Origin: Undaria pinnatifida
Lineage: Eukaryota; Sar; Phaeophyceae; Laminariales; Alariaceae
Length of the DNA: 64,000 nt
Assembly (NCBI GenBank): GCA_012845835.1
Contig: JABAKD010000025.1
Span: forward strand, 15,911,966-15,975,965
Direction of reading: 5' to 3'
Below the pieces are notes generated by a model. The model searched no databases, had not been told where the DNA came from, and saw nothing but the letters and a program-made list of their open reading frames with translations. Each line of letters starts with the position of its first letter. Within the stretch, counting starts at the first letter, position 1. The position numbers and the translations under genes were made by a program. Below, one piece after another: positions 1-11,196 of the stretch.

Positions 1-900
1 GCATGGTGCAGATTACGTCGCCGTCATCTTGACAAACATTTTGCAATCGCCTGTTAAGTCGTTCTGGCAGTAAAGTCGCGTCTGTGTCACATCAACGGTG
101 GAGGCGTATGTTCATGTCGTTTCACGTCGTATATGGCCGCCGTCGGCGAGGTACCAACTGAGAACCACGAATCTACAGTAGGAACAAGGAGCCGTTGCTC
201 AGTCAGCTGTGCTCCGAACAAAGCTTTAGTCTTCGTGCTAACGTGCGCAAGCAGCCTTTCGCGGAACGTTCAAAGCCTATGTCGTCATCCGTATCGCCCA
301 GGGTCGACTTGGCAGCGTTAACGGCTGAAGCGGCCGCTTTGTCAGAAGGAGGAAACCAGGCAATGCGTGGATCAAGCATACCGTGTATCCACCAGTTGCG
401 GCTCTCCTCCATTGAACTATTCTACAAGAATCATTCGTTGCCGTCATCGTCAACGCCTCATAACGTCGGATCATTCCGCGCTTAGGGAGAGCAGAAAACG
501 GCGCAGTCCGCGTCCTAATGTTCCCGGAAATGGAACCTAAGGTATGACGTGTTTTCCGCGAAGGTGTAAGAGACGCACGCGTGGCGTAATGTTAGGCTCC
601 ATTTCGTATGTACGTTTGGACAAGCCAATAAATGTGGGTATACCTTGCCCGTTATAGGCGTTATGTCCTCGCCGACCGTGGCACGCTCGTGTAGACGACG
701 CCAACAGATAGGTCCACTTCGAGCCCTTCAATAGTTGACCACACGTCGAAGCCAACCGAAATCGTGGGTAATGTGGAGGCGAAGGGCAACGTCAAGAAGA
801 CCTTCGTCGTCACTACGCACGGAACGCCGAACACGTCGGACCCATCCCCAGTCCTTGTATCGCATATAACGAAGGCCAACGCATGACCAGGTTTACCGAC
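1..900. other. No gene recognised
   Basis: Short open frames occur on both strands, but none carries a family motif, a convincing start context or splice signals that join into a longer protein. The minus-strand frames near 540-880 run into the transposase-like fragment that follows and may be its decayed downstream part. I cannot show that. Confidence 0.4.
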
Positions 901-914
901 AACGAAGGGCTAGT

Positions 915-1205
915 CTAAATTGGGATAGGACCATGCCACCTGTCAACGATGTGACGACATCCTAGATAGGAGTCGTCGGGATCACTCAAGCGGTAGCGTC
1001 GTAGAGCAAAGCCCTTGTCGTAGAAGATCAGTTGCGGCCGGCTGGCGGGGTGTTCCCAGATGGAGTCCAGGCAACCGGCCACGACCTCCTTCCCCTCGTT
1101 TTCCCACAACGGACCCAACCCGGCGATGATGCCGCAGTTCAGAGCCGCTATGAAGTACCCGGGCGTGAAATGGGTCGAAACTAACAGCTGGAGTTGTCGC
1201 GCTTC
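915..1205 (-). pseudogene. Possible KDZ/Zisupton-type transposase fragment
   Basis: A minus-strand frame of about 96 codons is open between two stops and has no credible ATG. In order it reads a segment around FTPGYFIAALNCGII, then LWENEGKEVVAGCLDS, then QLIFYDKGFALRRYRL, then a histidine-aspartate motif in RHIVDRWH. In KDZ-superfamily transposases a (F/Y)D-x-x-C/A segment and a V(V/T)D-x-(F/W)H segment lie in the RNase H-fold catalytic core. The resemblance is by eye only. It would be a piece of a much longer protein with no partner exon seen nearby. An uncharacterised host exon is the alternative. Confidence 0.35.
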
Positions 1206-1209
1206 TTAT

Positions 1210-3890
1210 GGTTGTGGCTCTGCGTGAGATGACGATAATTCCGGCACCACGGTCGGGTGGGTGAACGACCAGGATGTGCGTTGTGGCGACGGCAAGGACA
1301 TGGAAGAGAACGCGTCAGTAGTGCAAATAGTCGGGGCAAGAAGGGGGAACCCTTGCATGGTGCGATCGTCAACTGGCGACTCGAATCGCACGCGACGTTA
1401 GCTACATGGTTGGACGTAAACGGCTACTTGGGCGCTGAATTTTGGATTATTTATTCTTCCTCCTAAACGGTAGGTACGGATGACACGACGTCGACCGTGA
1501 GCTTGCGCTAAAATCTCGAACAAATGGTGAAATGTACGTAACATTTTCTCCCCAACGACACCGCCACGAGGCCTTCGTCAATATTTTCGGCGCGTGGAGG
1601 TCGCCAAACGTTGCTTATAAATACACAACGTCGTGAGTCGTGGGTTGAACACGATAGGCGCGGCCTGCATGGACGAAGGGGTGGACGACAGCGACGGGAA
1701 CACTCACGGTTAGTCCAACGTTGGGCATGCACCAAGCGAGACGTCCACGGAGGATAATGACAGGGACACCCCCCTTCCCCACGCGGACGTGCGATTGGAC
1801 CGACAACGCCTCAATTCAGTCCACGGTGGTGAGAGAGAATCGCCTTCTCCCACCCCCTGCGCCTTGGGGAACACAGGCGGGGTCGCGGCCGGGGCGCAGG
1901 CCGTGGCCGGCGTAGCGCCGGGAACGACGGCGGCGCGGGCGTAGGGAGCCACGCCAGCCGCGGTGGGCGGGCCGGCCGGAACAGCGGGGGGCAAAGTGCA
2001 CGTGTCGTTCCCACCGAGAGGCGGATGATCCAGTGGCCTCACACGAAAGCCACGCTGAGACGGATGTCGGAACAAGCAGACGCCGAGCGCTTTGAAAGCG
2101 CTGAGCGCGCCTGGGAGGCGACGAAGGCGGAAAAATAATCCAAAACCCAGGACAAAGCCAAGAATCGCGCACAGAACAATGACACTCAGCTGCAGGTGCG
2201 TGTGATGGGATTAGTGGTGTGAACGGGCCGTACTTTGCCCCCAACCCCCCGCTGTTACCATTACAGATGGAGATTGTCGTTACGTTTCTCTGACTTTTTC
2301 GTTTATACTCACTCGGTCGTGGATGGGCTTTGGCGTCGCTATAACTCCCGGCCCACCACATGAACGATCAATATCCTTGTGCACCGTCATCCCCCCCTCG
2401 GGCTAGTTGTGTGCAAATCGTTACTTTTCAACCCATTAATAGCTTTCAGGTGACCGCTCTGTAGCTGCGCCGTAAGGAACGTTCATACGTCTCCTTGAAG
2501 TAGTCATATCGTCCCTGCCGCGCCCACGCATGCTTCTGTCGCGAATTTCGCCGTCGTTGGCCTTCCTCTTGTATTTTCAGAAGGCGACGAACCATTAAAC
2601 AGCTTGATCGGTGGAGCGCTGGAAGCGTGCCGACGCCGGCCCACCCAAGGCAAGAACCCTGTCTCTCGTAGCATTGTGGTGTGTGTGTCAATGCGGGGCA
2701 AACGTTTACGCTTGGTAGGTTTGTACCCTTGGCTTTGATAGGCGGCATACAAATAGTGGTCTTATCTTTGCTGATGGTGTGAGGAAACCGTGCACCTGCC
2801 GTTATTGTGTGGAGTTCGGTCTTCGTTCAGGCCGGCTATTACGGCCGCGAATTAACAGAACTGTTTACACATATCGATTTCCTGGACGGCCTCCATTATT
2901 TCTTTTCGTACACTAGCTTAAAGATATTATCTTTTCCGGACGGCTGAGCGGGCTCGGATGCGTGAATCAGAGGTCTTCAGAGCGTCCCCACGGGAACAAC
3001 GACATACTTTGCACGTTGAGAGCGTTTTTCAACGTGCTGTTGCTGTATCACCAAGTATCATGTCACCAGGTTCTAGCCGCCCTCAGCTCGGCTCAGTATT
3101 TCACGACAGCGCTAGCTACAAAGAGTAGGGCCGTGCGGTGCCGTTCCGTTCTGTGCCATGCAGTGTGCTGTGTGATGTAAATTTTTTTTCGTACTTTCCA
3201 CGTCTCGTTGGACGAAGTATCATCCAGCAGTTCCGAAATACAGCACACCAGGTTTGTACGCCCTCAACTGTTGAATTTCGTGAAATGCTCTCGGGTCATC
3301 TTACCTCAGCTATAGCTCACCAGCGCGCAGCGCAACGCCGTGCGGTGCCGTTCATTGCCCTGCGATGCGGCGGTGAGCCGTGCTGGGCTGTGCTGAGCGT
3401 TCTTTCGAACACACAGCACCCGGTATCACGCAAAGTGCCAGGTACCATGTACCGGTATGTACGTGCGTACCCGTCATTTTCCTTTCTTTACTTGTTCTCC
3501 TCACGCTCGGTCCACCTTTCGTGCGCTTCTTTCTTCTTTCTCGTATTACACCCACCCTGCTGACCACACAGCACAGCATAGGGCAATCGCCTCCGCACGA
3601 GTACATCTTGCCATTATCACATAATTGCCTAGTTGCACCAAATCATGGGCCACTGATATAGTTGACATGTCCCTTGTGCGAGGGTACGGGGCGCGTCAGT
3701 CGCCCCCGGACCGCAGACCGGAGCCAATGTAATCTCACCCAAAAGCGAAGACACTCCCGCTTTTTGACACCAAACGCACGGTCGCGTGAAACGGTAGCGA
3801 ACGTTATTTTTATAAACATGTTGCGGCCATTTTGATGCAGCCAGTGGCCCTGGCGGGGACAAATCTCATTCGGCCCCGTAGAAGAAGCGT
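1210..3890. other. Unassigned region with one long unknown ORF
   Basis: The longest frame is 181 codons on the minus strand (1816-2361), arginine- and proline-rich with no recognised domain. A plus-strand frame ending near 2,140 reads an acidic, alanine-rich helix-like tail (SEQADAERFESAERAWEA) but has no start. From 3,120 to 3,420 there are low-complexity GTGCCGTTCC and GTGCGGTGCC runs on the plus strand. I see no RNA gene or mobile-element signature. Confidence 0.35.
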
Positions 3891-4195
3891 CACCTCACGC
3901 CGACCCTGGACGTATCATGATATTAACCATAGAGCGTACACCGAGGCGGACATGGCTGCCATGGCGGAACGAGTTCGCCGGGAATAGTGGGAGTCAGCGG
4001 CAACCGGCGCCGTTCATGGTGGGGGTGATTCGATGCCGCTGGTTAGGTCTTCGTCTTCCCACGCTGCCCCGGGGAACGACGCCGTGAGCGTTTCGTGCGG
4101 AATGGGACGGGGGCCGGGCTTCTCCGAAGCTTGGTCTACCAGAGACTAGACTACCCGAACGGGCCCGCCTTCCACCATATCCTCGCCCAATCTGA

Positions 4196-4405
4196 GTAAA
4201 CGGGCATGGGGCATCATCCCCTCCCCCCGGGGAAACCTTCAAGTATGATGCCTACGGGAACCCCCACGGGAACACGCACGACCGCGACGGTTGCAACCCG
4301 GCCGGATTTAATCGACACGGGGTTAACCGGGCCGGATACGATATGGACGGACATCACCGTGGTCATCAGCACGGCCACGGTGTTTCTGTCGGCCATGACG
4401 GGTAG
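4196..4405 (+). pseudogene. Pentapeptide-repeat ORF, fragment
   Basis: A 69-codon plus-strand frame open between stops. After a short Pro/Ser segment it reads successive five-residue units of the form x-(D/N)-x-x-G: HDRDG, CNPAG, FNRHG, VNRAG, YDMDG, followed by a His-Gly-rich tail (HHRGHQHGHG). Such repeats are known in several protists and algae as extended structural repeats with no fixed enzymatic role. There is no ATG and no clear splice site, so it is either one exon of a larger gene or a relic. An upstream frame ending near 3,986 (AYTEADMAAMAERVRRE) may belong to the same gene; that is only an inference. Confidence 0.35.
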
Positions 4406-5402
4406 CACGTTACGGTGCCACGTGCGACCGCCTCGAGTTTCCATGGATGTGGACCCAGAATGGTCAGTGGGGGGCAGCGCGCGGGCAGCGGGGGCAACGT
4501 CGCGGGAACGGTGCGTGCCGAGGCGCCCGCGGTCATGACAGGTGAGGTCAAGATCGTTGGCGATGAAAACGATGCAGCTCTTGTCTTCATGGTGTGCAGT
4601 GTGATGTTTTGCCTAAGGAGCTGAAGTCCTGCCCGCGTACATGGAGCCATGGAAATTGCCACGAAAGCCCGGTATTGATGATGAAATTGTTGCACCAGGT
4701 GTGACCCTATTGCCTGCAGAATGAGGAAATGTTCTAGTGTTGATTAGACCGTTGAGATTGGGTCATGAAAACGGCCAGCGATCGTTCAAAGTATGGACGG
4801 AAAGGAAGAAAAGTCTCCTCTGGGTTGTCCCGAAAGTTGCTGTTGGGAGATCGGTGTTCCATGGTGGATGCTTTATATTAATGGCCATGCGTAAGCATGC
4901 CGCATCAGGCACCCCTATTCCCCCGGTTTGGCGGGCACGTCAAGCTCACATCCCACTCGCACGTTTCCCAGAGACCCGCTGTGGCAGCCACATGCACTCC
5001 ATGACGTCGTGCGTTTTCCGACCGATTATAGACATCTGCTTTGCGCCGCCAACAAAACCTATTGAAAACGAAACGGAAATGCGACTCTTTTCACCTATAT
5101 ATTATGGGAACCGGGTCGTGATCAAAAGCATCCCCACCCGAGGCGTGGTGAAGGACAGTGTTCGTTTTGTCTGCATTGTTTCCACTGAGACACCGGGGGT
5201 GCCACCTTGTGCAGACCCGAACACACCAAAGTACGACCGTCGCCTAAGCCGAAGCTGCGATGGAAGTCACGTGATTTTTCCTCCTGCTGTGTTTTTTTTT
5301 TCCACAAGTATTTTCAGATAATATTTGCCCCTTGGTATCAAGCGTCAAGGACTCGTCGCCGTCCTCCCATTCCGGCGCCACTCGCACAAGCGTCTCTGGC
5401 AA

Positions 5403-5417
5403 CCCCCCCCCCCCCCC
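5403..5417. repeat. Poly-C run (15 nt)
   Basis: An uninterrupted cytosine run just upstream of the acidic ORF. Confidence 0.8.
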
Positions 5418-5440
5418 ATCGCGACAGATGTTCCTGTGTC

Positions 5441-5806
5441 ATGGTCCTCATGTCTGAATCGCCTCTCGGCGTGGAGGATACCGGCACCCCTGATGATGAC
5501 GTGGACGACGACGACGATGCACCCCTGCAGGAATTCCGGCGTTGCCTGCAGGCCATGGCAAGCGGAACAACTGTACGGAAGCATAAGGCTTGGCGGACGG
5601 CTTATCATGCGCTTATAAGCTCGCGTCAGGAGGGGAACAGGAAGGGAATGACCAGAATCTTGAACGGAAATCAGGGACAAGGAATTCCGCCAATCATTCC
5701 CGGTTGCCTGATGCCCACGGCAACCAGGTGTGACTTCGAGGTTCCCCTCCATCGCTTCACAGCACTACTGACAACAGCAACATGTTCGCCTTTTGGTACT
5801 TGGTAG
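5441..5806 (+). CDS. Hypothetical acidic ORF
   Basis: From an in-frame ATG this reads about 121 codons and begins with a strongly acidic stretch (DDDVDDDDD near residues 20-28). A mixed, basic middle follows (TVRKHKAWR). No domain, signal peptide or membrane segment is visible. The same frame stays open upstream to about 5,207, so the start is uncertain. It lies between a poly-C run and a SINE, with no neighbour that suggests a role. It may be a chance frame; I give it only because the acidic stretch is not a simple-sequence artefact in the other frames. Confidence 0.2.
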   Translation: MVLMSESPLGVEDTGTPDDDVDDDDDAPLQEFRRCLQAMASGTTVRKHKAWRTAYHALISSRQEGNRKGMTRILNGNQGQGIPPIIPGCLMPTATRCDFEVPLHRFTALLTTATCSPFGTW

Positions 5807-6455
5807 ACTTAGTTGGTACGCGTCAGCTGGGAAGTAGAGTCACCTTCGGAAGATAGGGGTAACGTACTTGTTAATTTTGGTGGTAAACGGTAACCAGGTT
5901 GGGGTAGCTTCGTTGTCAATGACCTAGTGAAGGGTAACAAGGTAAATGTACGTACGTACGTACCACTATGTTATAAAGCATTCAAACCGCTCCAAAATCG
6001 ATCCTGGCAGGGCAATGTTTCCACCGCAAGACACACCACATAGCCCTGTACGCGAAAGTGACAACGACGCTCAAAAGGTCCCCTATCCCTAGCGCCGGCT
6101 CGGCGTGTGAGTGGTTATTCGTTCGTAACAAGAGGGGAGGGGCGCGGGTAAGGGCTACCCCATTCACGCATGCGATGACCACATCTACCCCGATGAAAAT
6201 CCTGATGCACGCTTTCTCACGAACTATGCTTGAGCCGTCCACGCCTGGCCCGCTTTGCCGCCGCTGTTCAGGTGGCTTCAATAGTTAAGAGACTTGAACG
6301 CATGTCACGACGAAGATTGTTGCCAGGGGTCTGACCCTGTGGAGGCCGCGGCCAAGAAACACCGGAGCCTCCGGTCGCGAAACGGCAGAAGAGGTTCGTA
6401 GTTGACGCTGAGGCCTCCACGCCTACCGCACGCTATAATCGTTTGCATTTCCTGG

Positions 6456-6797
6456 AGCCGGTCGCCCCGGTGGTCTAAAGATTACCCTCGAATACTATTA
6501 TTGTTGGCCCTTGAGTCCGATTCCCATCGTGGTGACATTTTGAGTTTGTAAGAATGAAACAAATAAAACAGATCAACTGGTGAGAGCGCCCAGCATCGTG
6601 GGTAAGTACTATTCGACCTGATTCGAGGAGTGAAGAAAATGATGAATTATTCACGCGATAAAAACTAAAGCACGCAGCGTAGTGGGGAGTGGGAAAGAGG
6701 GCCCGTTACGTGACCCCGGATCTGAGTTACTACCGGGAGGGAGTGCGAGAGTACTGCGAGGATAGTATTAAGGATGAAGATTGCAAAATAAAAAAAG
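6456..6797 (+). mobile_element. tRNA-headed SINE, copy A
   Basis: The 5' part has a Pol III A-box-like segment (CGCCCCGGTGGTCTAAAG) and, about 50 nt on, a weak B-box-like segment (TTGAGTCCGATTCCC). The body shares ordered blocks with the copies at 15.25 kb and 40.67 kb: AACAGATCAACTG, GAGAGCGCC, TTCGA..CGA, GAAGAAAA, CACGC, GTAGTGGGGAG, GGATCTGAGTTACTAC. It ends near GGATGAAGATTGCAAAATA with a short A-rich tail. Three diverged copies in two orientations, with no protein, fit a tRNA-derived SINE. Confidence 0.65.
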
Positions 6798-6859
6798 GTC
6801 TCGTGCTGGCTTTGGCGGGTCCGCCGACGGACAGTGCTGGGGGTATGGGTTTGGGCGTT

Positions 6860-7400
6860 TTTTACATGCGATGAGATTTGTGCCGGTTGTGGGGAACACT
6901 GTGGTTCGGTTGGTAGGAGGTAGACGTTATAGCACTATTTGCCCGCACGTCGGAAGGGGGATGGAGAGAGAGGGGTGGGGGGCGAGTCAGCGTTACGAGA
7001 GGCGGGGATTGGGGGAGGGGGGGGGGGGCGAGAGGAAGCTTTCGTCATGAACACGTGGCGTTCCCTGGATTGGATGCTGTCCCGTTGCTGCTTTGAAGTA
7101 ACGGAAAATGACCGACTGGTATTTTTATGTCTATTCGCCGTCGCCCAGGTGTCGTGGTGGACGCGGGTTGGGGAGGGGGGCGGGGGCGGCAAGGAGAGGG
7201 CATCTTGATCCAATACTCATGAGTGTATGGCTTTCCTTTGAATGGGTGCCTTCCTCTTCTTGCTGCCCGTTGTCAAAGAGTGGAAAATGACCGCAGGCGC
7301 TGCGATTGTATTGTTCAATCGCCGACACCCTGGTGTCGCGGTGGGGGGGTGTTGGGGCGGGGGGGGGGGGGGGGGGGGGGTTGATTCCCTTGTAGCGAAG
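6860..7400 (+). repeat. Diverged ~181-bp G-tract tandem repeat
   Basis: Two clear units and weaker ones either side. In each, a TCATGA...TGG segment leads to a GGAAAATGACCG block, then CGCC-GTCGCCCAGGTGTCG or its variant CGCCGACACCCTGGTGTCG, then a long guanine run. The block GGAAAATGACCG recurs about 181 bp apart. The last run, near 7,359-7,380, exceeds 20 consecutive G. Confidence 0.55.
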
Positions 7401-8515
7401 TCGTCCACCACGATTAAGGACATTTCGGGGTACATTGTAATACGGAGCATGTGGCTATGCGTGATTGTGGATAGAAAAGGCTGGTGGAAGCTGCGGGTTG
7501 TCAAAAGGCCATCATGCCTCTTCACCCCGTACTCTGGGGTGGCATCTGTCATTCGTATGCATTGACTTGGTCGCTGACTGCAGATAGATATTGAGGGCGA
7601 TACACGCTGGGAACGTTTTGTGTTCTTTGCCTCGTTCCCCTTCCCCGCTGCCGGTTCTGGCTGTTGCTTAAGGCTGCTGCGGTGCGGCGTTGTTGGTTAC
7701 GGTTATATTGTATGTCGTGGGCTCTAGGGTTAGCGTCATAGCGTCGGCGCGTCCGACCTGTAGCCTATACTGAATCCGTGCAATATGCTGCTTGTTCGTT
7801 GGGAACTGGATGACGTAGTCCGATGTTGATGTCTGCAGGCCTCGCCTGCACCAGCGCTAGTTTTTATATGGTGTGTTGTGGTGTCGGGGGGGGAGGTGTA
7901 CGAACTCGTGCACTGTGGGATGGGGTGACGTTGTTTCTCCGCCTCCCTCATCGGTTATTGTTGGTGAGGAATAGTTTGCTCGTTAAGTTGTATCTTTTAA
8001 CGATGGATGCATGTTATTGACACACCTTGACGGTCTCCCACATAGGAAGCCTACATGGAATTTGAAGGTTTACATAGTATAGACCACGCACAGAGGACCG
8101 AAGACAGAGAAGACCGGGGGCCTGCTTTTTTCTGTGCTTCACCACGATCAACGACGAACCTATCGACTGCCACCACTTACACTTAACTTTACTGAACGTC
8201 ACACGCCCATCATGGCGCAGGCCGATTACCGCCAGTAAAGGCTACGGGATAGCTGCGTGAACAATGTGAAACGTCCTTTTTGGCGGCGTCCACCACGAGT
8301 TCCTTCTTTACCCCAGCGTACACGAACCCTTGCGAACCTAATGAAAAAAGTAGATTCCAGACCAGGTCACGCACGTAGGCGTGTACATGACATACGTCGG
8401 GCCCTCCCAGCCTTCCCAAATGCTCACTGCTCAATCCTTACGCCGTTGATTAGCCGCAATTTGCAACACATATGTACCTGGTATACGTTTTTCGCGACCT
8501 CCCGCCTGCTTGTTC
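7400..8515. other. No gene recognised
   Basis: Short frames only. Nothing resembles a known domain, RNA gene or terminal repeat. Confidence 0.4.
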
Positions 8516-8519
8516 ATTT

Positions 8520-9160
8520 TGGTGATGGAAGTCCATGCAATTTTTCGCGGGATTCCACGGACTCCATGGGAGCTTGACAATTGTACTGGTTCCCTTTTAC
8601 CCGTTGAAGCTTACGTGACCGCCGTTTGAGTACCGGAGGAAGATATTATAATACCTCTAACAGTTTGCGCATGGACATGCTAGTAGCTTCCATGGAAGCT
8701 TTCCAGCAAGTAAACGCACTACTGTTCGGGTGGAAGCTTCCCGGGACGCTGCTTCTGACCACGGCTCCGTGGAAAGAGCTGTCATGGACGAATCCACGCA
8801 ACTTCCACTTGTTTTTGCCGTGGAAGTAGTGGAAGTAGCTTCCATGGAATCTTTCACGAAAGCTTTCGTGGAAGTGAGTCGCTCTCACGGAAGCTTTCGT
8901 GGAAGTACTTTGTTTTCACGGAATCTTTCGCGGAAGCTTCCATTGAAGTAAATTTTGAAAGATTCCCTGAAATTAAATTATTAGTTGTTGTTTACTTCCA
9001 CGAAAGCTTCCGTGAAAGCTTCCAAAAAACCTTCCGTGCAAGCAATATACTTCCACGGAAACTTCCACGGAAGTTTGCACGGAAGCCTTCATGTAAACGT
9101 CCACGGAAAATTCCACGGAAGCTTTCATTGAAGCTTCAATGGATTATTTCATGATCTTCC
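8520..9160. repeat. Array of short palindromes (GGAAGCTTCC type)
   Basis: More than twenty variants of TTCCACGGAAGC, GGAAGCTTTCGTGGAAG and CTTCCATGGAAGC are packed in about 640 bp. Because the core is self-complementary, the same words appear on both strands, and overlapping frames stay open on both strands. The centre (8,950-8,990) is a unique AT-rich spacer, so the two halves could also fold on each other. Confidence 0.75.
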
Positions 9161-9189
9161 AAGAATACTGCAGATAGTGCCACAGGTGG

Positions 9190-10555
9190 CCCGTGTGGCA
9201 TCTGCAGACAAGCTTTCAATTTAGAAAGTTTAGAAAAATGCATCAAAGATCTATTAACAAAGCTTTTAAGGTGTTGTTAGCCCTTTTTGGACGCCATTAC
9301 TTCCTACCCCTCACTTGTTTGCCTCTAGCTTTTCTCCTTAGACCTACTTTAAGAAAAAGAAGAAAACAAATAGAGCTATATCATCCACCTGAGGCGAGCA
9401 GCATGCTTTTGGTGAAAGGCGCCTTTTCATCGGTGAGGTACCCATTGTATTAGCCTCCCGCGCGTGAATTGAAAAATATCTCAGCGATTTCGAGAGCTGT
9501 TGGTGTTGCTAGCTCGCAAGTTCGAACCCACGAAAAAAATTCGTGAGTTGCTTCTGGCTGTCTACGACTGCTGTCTGGCGCACCCGACGTCGTAGTCTAC
9601 CCCACCACGAGTGTCTCTCGATCTCATGGGATGTGGTTGATTGTGGGGAGCTGTAGATGCTCGCTAGTGAAGTGCACAGGTTCAGTTGGGGATCGTTTTT
9701 TGTCTCGTTTTGTGTACCCCAAATTTCGATTACTGCAGCGCCTCAAAGTCGAGGCGTGGACCTCTGCTGAAAACCAGATGAAACCCGATCTGAAGAGATT
9801 CACAGCAGCTGTGGATGACACATTCTTGACCCGGTTGGTTCCTAACCTTAAGCCACGAACCAGTCGAAGTTCTAAATGCAGCGTGCTAACCCAACCATGT
9901 ATTCTAACTGTCTCGACAAAACATCTAGATGTTAGATTCGCCGGAAAACCGGAGACCAGGGGACGCTTGGGTCCCCCCGTGGTCGTAACGCTCCCCCTGA
10001 ATGGATGCCGCGTCTGCAACGAACCATAATATAGCAAACAATTGCCTTTGTTTCAGCTTATACCCTTGGCTTCCCCCCTTAACCTAAAGCCTGTGCAGTG
10101 AAAGGTCGTCGCAACTGGTGCCCTCTTTCATTGCTGAGGTTGTTAACGTATTGGATGTTAATGCATGTGTGCACTATTACTGTTAAAACTGATACTCAGA
10201 AAATCAACATGCCAAAGAACAATACATTCAGGCTCGTGCGGTGACGGCTGCGTTTTGGATATAGAAAAGTAATGAATTCAAAACAATACTTCCAGTTTCA
10301 AATGAATACCAGCCAGACTCTGAAATTACAAAAAGAACAGTCGAACGGCATCAATGGCCCATTGAAACGTATCAATCACGTCGCTACGAACGTCTTTCGA
10401 AGACAAACGCAAGCGATCAAGTCTAACGTGTGTTTCACTGCACTCGAAAACTAATAAGATTAATAACATGATAATGTCACACAACATGTGCACGTTGCAG
10501 CGTTTCGTGTATTGATAATCGCCCGCCCATGAATACGCTCCCCATGCCCCAATTA
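9190..10555. other. No gene recognised; overlapping ORFs on both strands
   Basis: Two frames of 132 and 137 codons overlap on opposite strands at 9,624-10,037. Neither has a recognisable motif. A GTTCGAACCC word near 9,523 resembles a tRNA B box, but no A box stands at the right distance. Confidence 0.35.
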
Positions 10556-10559
10556 TACT

Positions 10560-10715
10560 TTCGGCGAAAGAAGCCAATTTCAATGGCGAAGCTGATGAAG
10601 CTGATGTCGTTGAAATGACGACGCTGAAATGACGAAGCTAAAGCTGCATGCCACTGATGAAGCTCATTAGGCTGAAGCTGAACTGACGAAGCTGAAATGG
10701 TGAAGCTGCAGCACC
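10560..10715 (+). repeat. Degenerate GAAGCTGA minisatellite
   Basis: Repeats of GAAGCTGA, GACGAAGCTGAA and TGAAATGACGA with variable spacing, lying just 3' of the copia remnant in that element's sense. Confidence 0.65.
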
Positions 10716-10852
10716 CAATTAAATAGCGGTTGAAAGCATTATACCCACCACTAGCTCTGCTGCAATCCCTGCTGTCGATACCTTTGCTGTATCCGCCTCA
10801 GCTAATATCCGTGACGTTGCTAGATCGTCCCGTTGAAGTTGGTGATGCTTGT

Positions 10853-11196
10853 TCAGGCCCTGCAATCCTTTCTCAGCCCAATGAGACAACCGTGACGATG
10901 CTTGTTGAGAAACTTCGTTCCTAAATCTAATATTTTGTCTTTGGTCGGCACGTAGTGAATGCTAAGCTTGCGTTCGTTAAACCTCACTGGGTCATTGTCC
11001 TGGTAACTGCCCTAGTTGGTGTCCGACATCACGGTTAGGGTGAAACCTGCTTTCTTGTAGGTGATACCGTAGTTTGTCGTGCCGGCAAGGTAACGGATAA
11101 CGTGGTTGACCGCCCCCGTGTTTGCGTTGGATGGCCTTGACATGGCCCTCGCAAGTTGGTTGACGCCATAGAGTCGCTTGAGCCAGGCACATTATT
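10853..11196 (-). pseudogene. Copia pol 3' end (RNase H region), remnant
   Basis: The minus strand reads the connection from reverse transcriptase to RNase H of a Ty1/copia polyprotein: YGVNQLARAMSRPS, then VIRYLAGTTNYGITYKK, then a serine-aspartate motif (VMSDTN) followed at once by a stop. Reading resumes with RKLSIHYVPTKDKILD and ends at KHRHGCLIGLRKDCRA before a stop. In intact copia elements about 60 residues of RNase H separate the SD motif from the (H/Y)VPTKDQ-type tail, so an internal deletion is present. The remnant is about 110 codons, with the stop inside. Confidence 0.8.

Noticed and set aside
1816-2361. 181-codon minus-strand ORF as a gene
   Set aside because: GC-rich Arg/Pro sequence with open frames on both strands; no motif or splice context.
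9505-9540. GTTCGAACCC B-box-like word
   Set aside because: No A box 30-60 nt upstream and no similarity to the SINE bodies.
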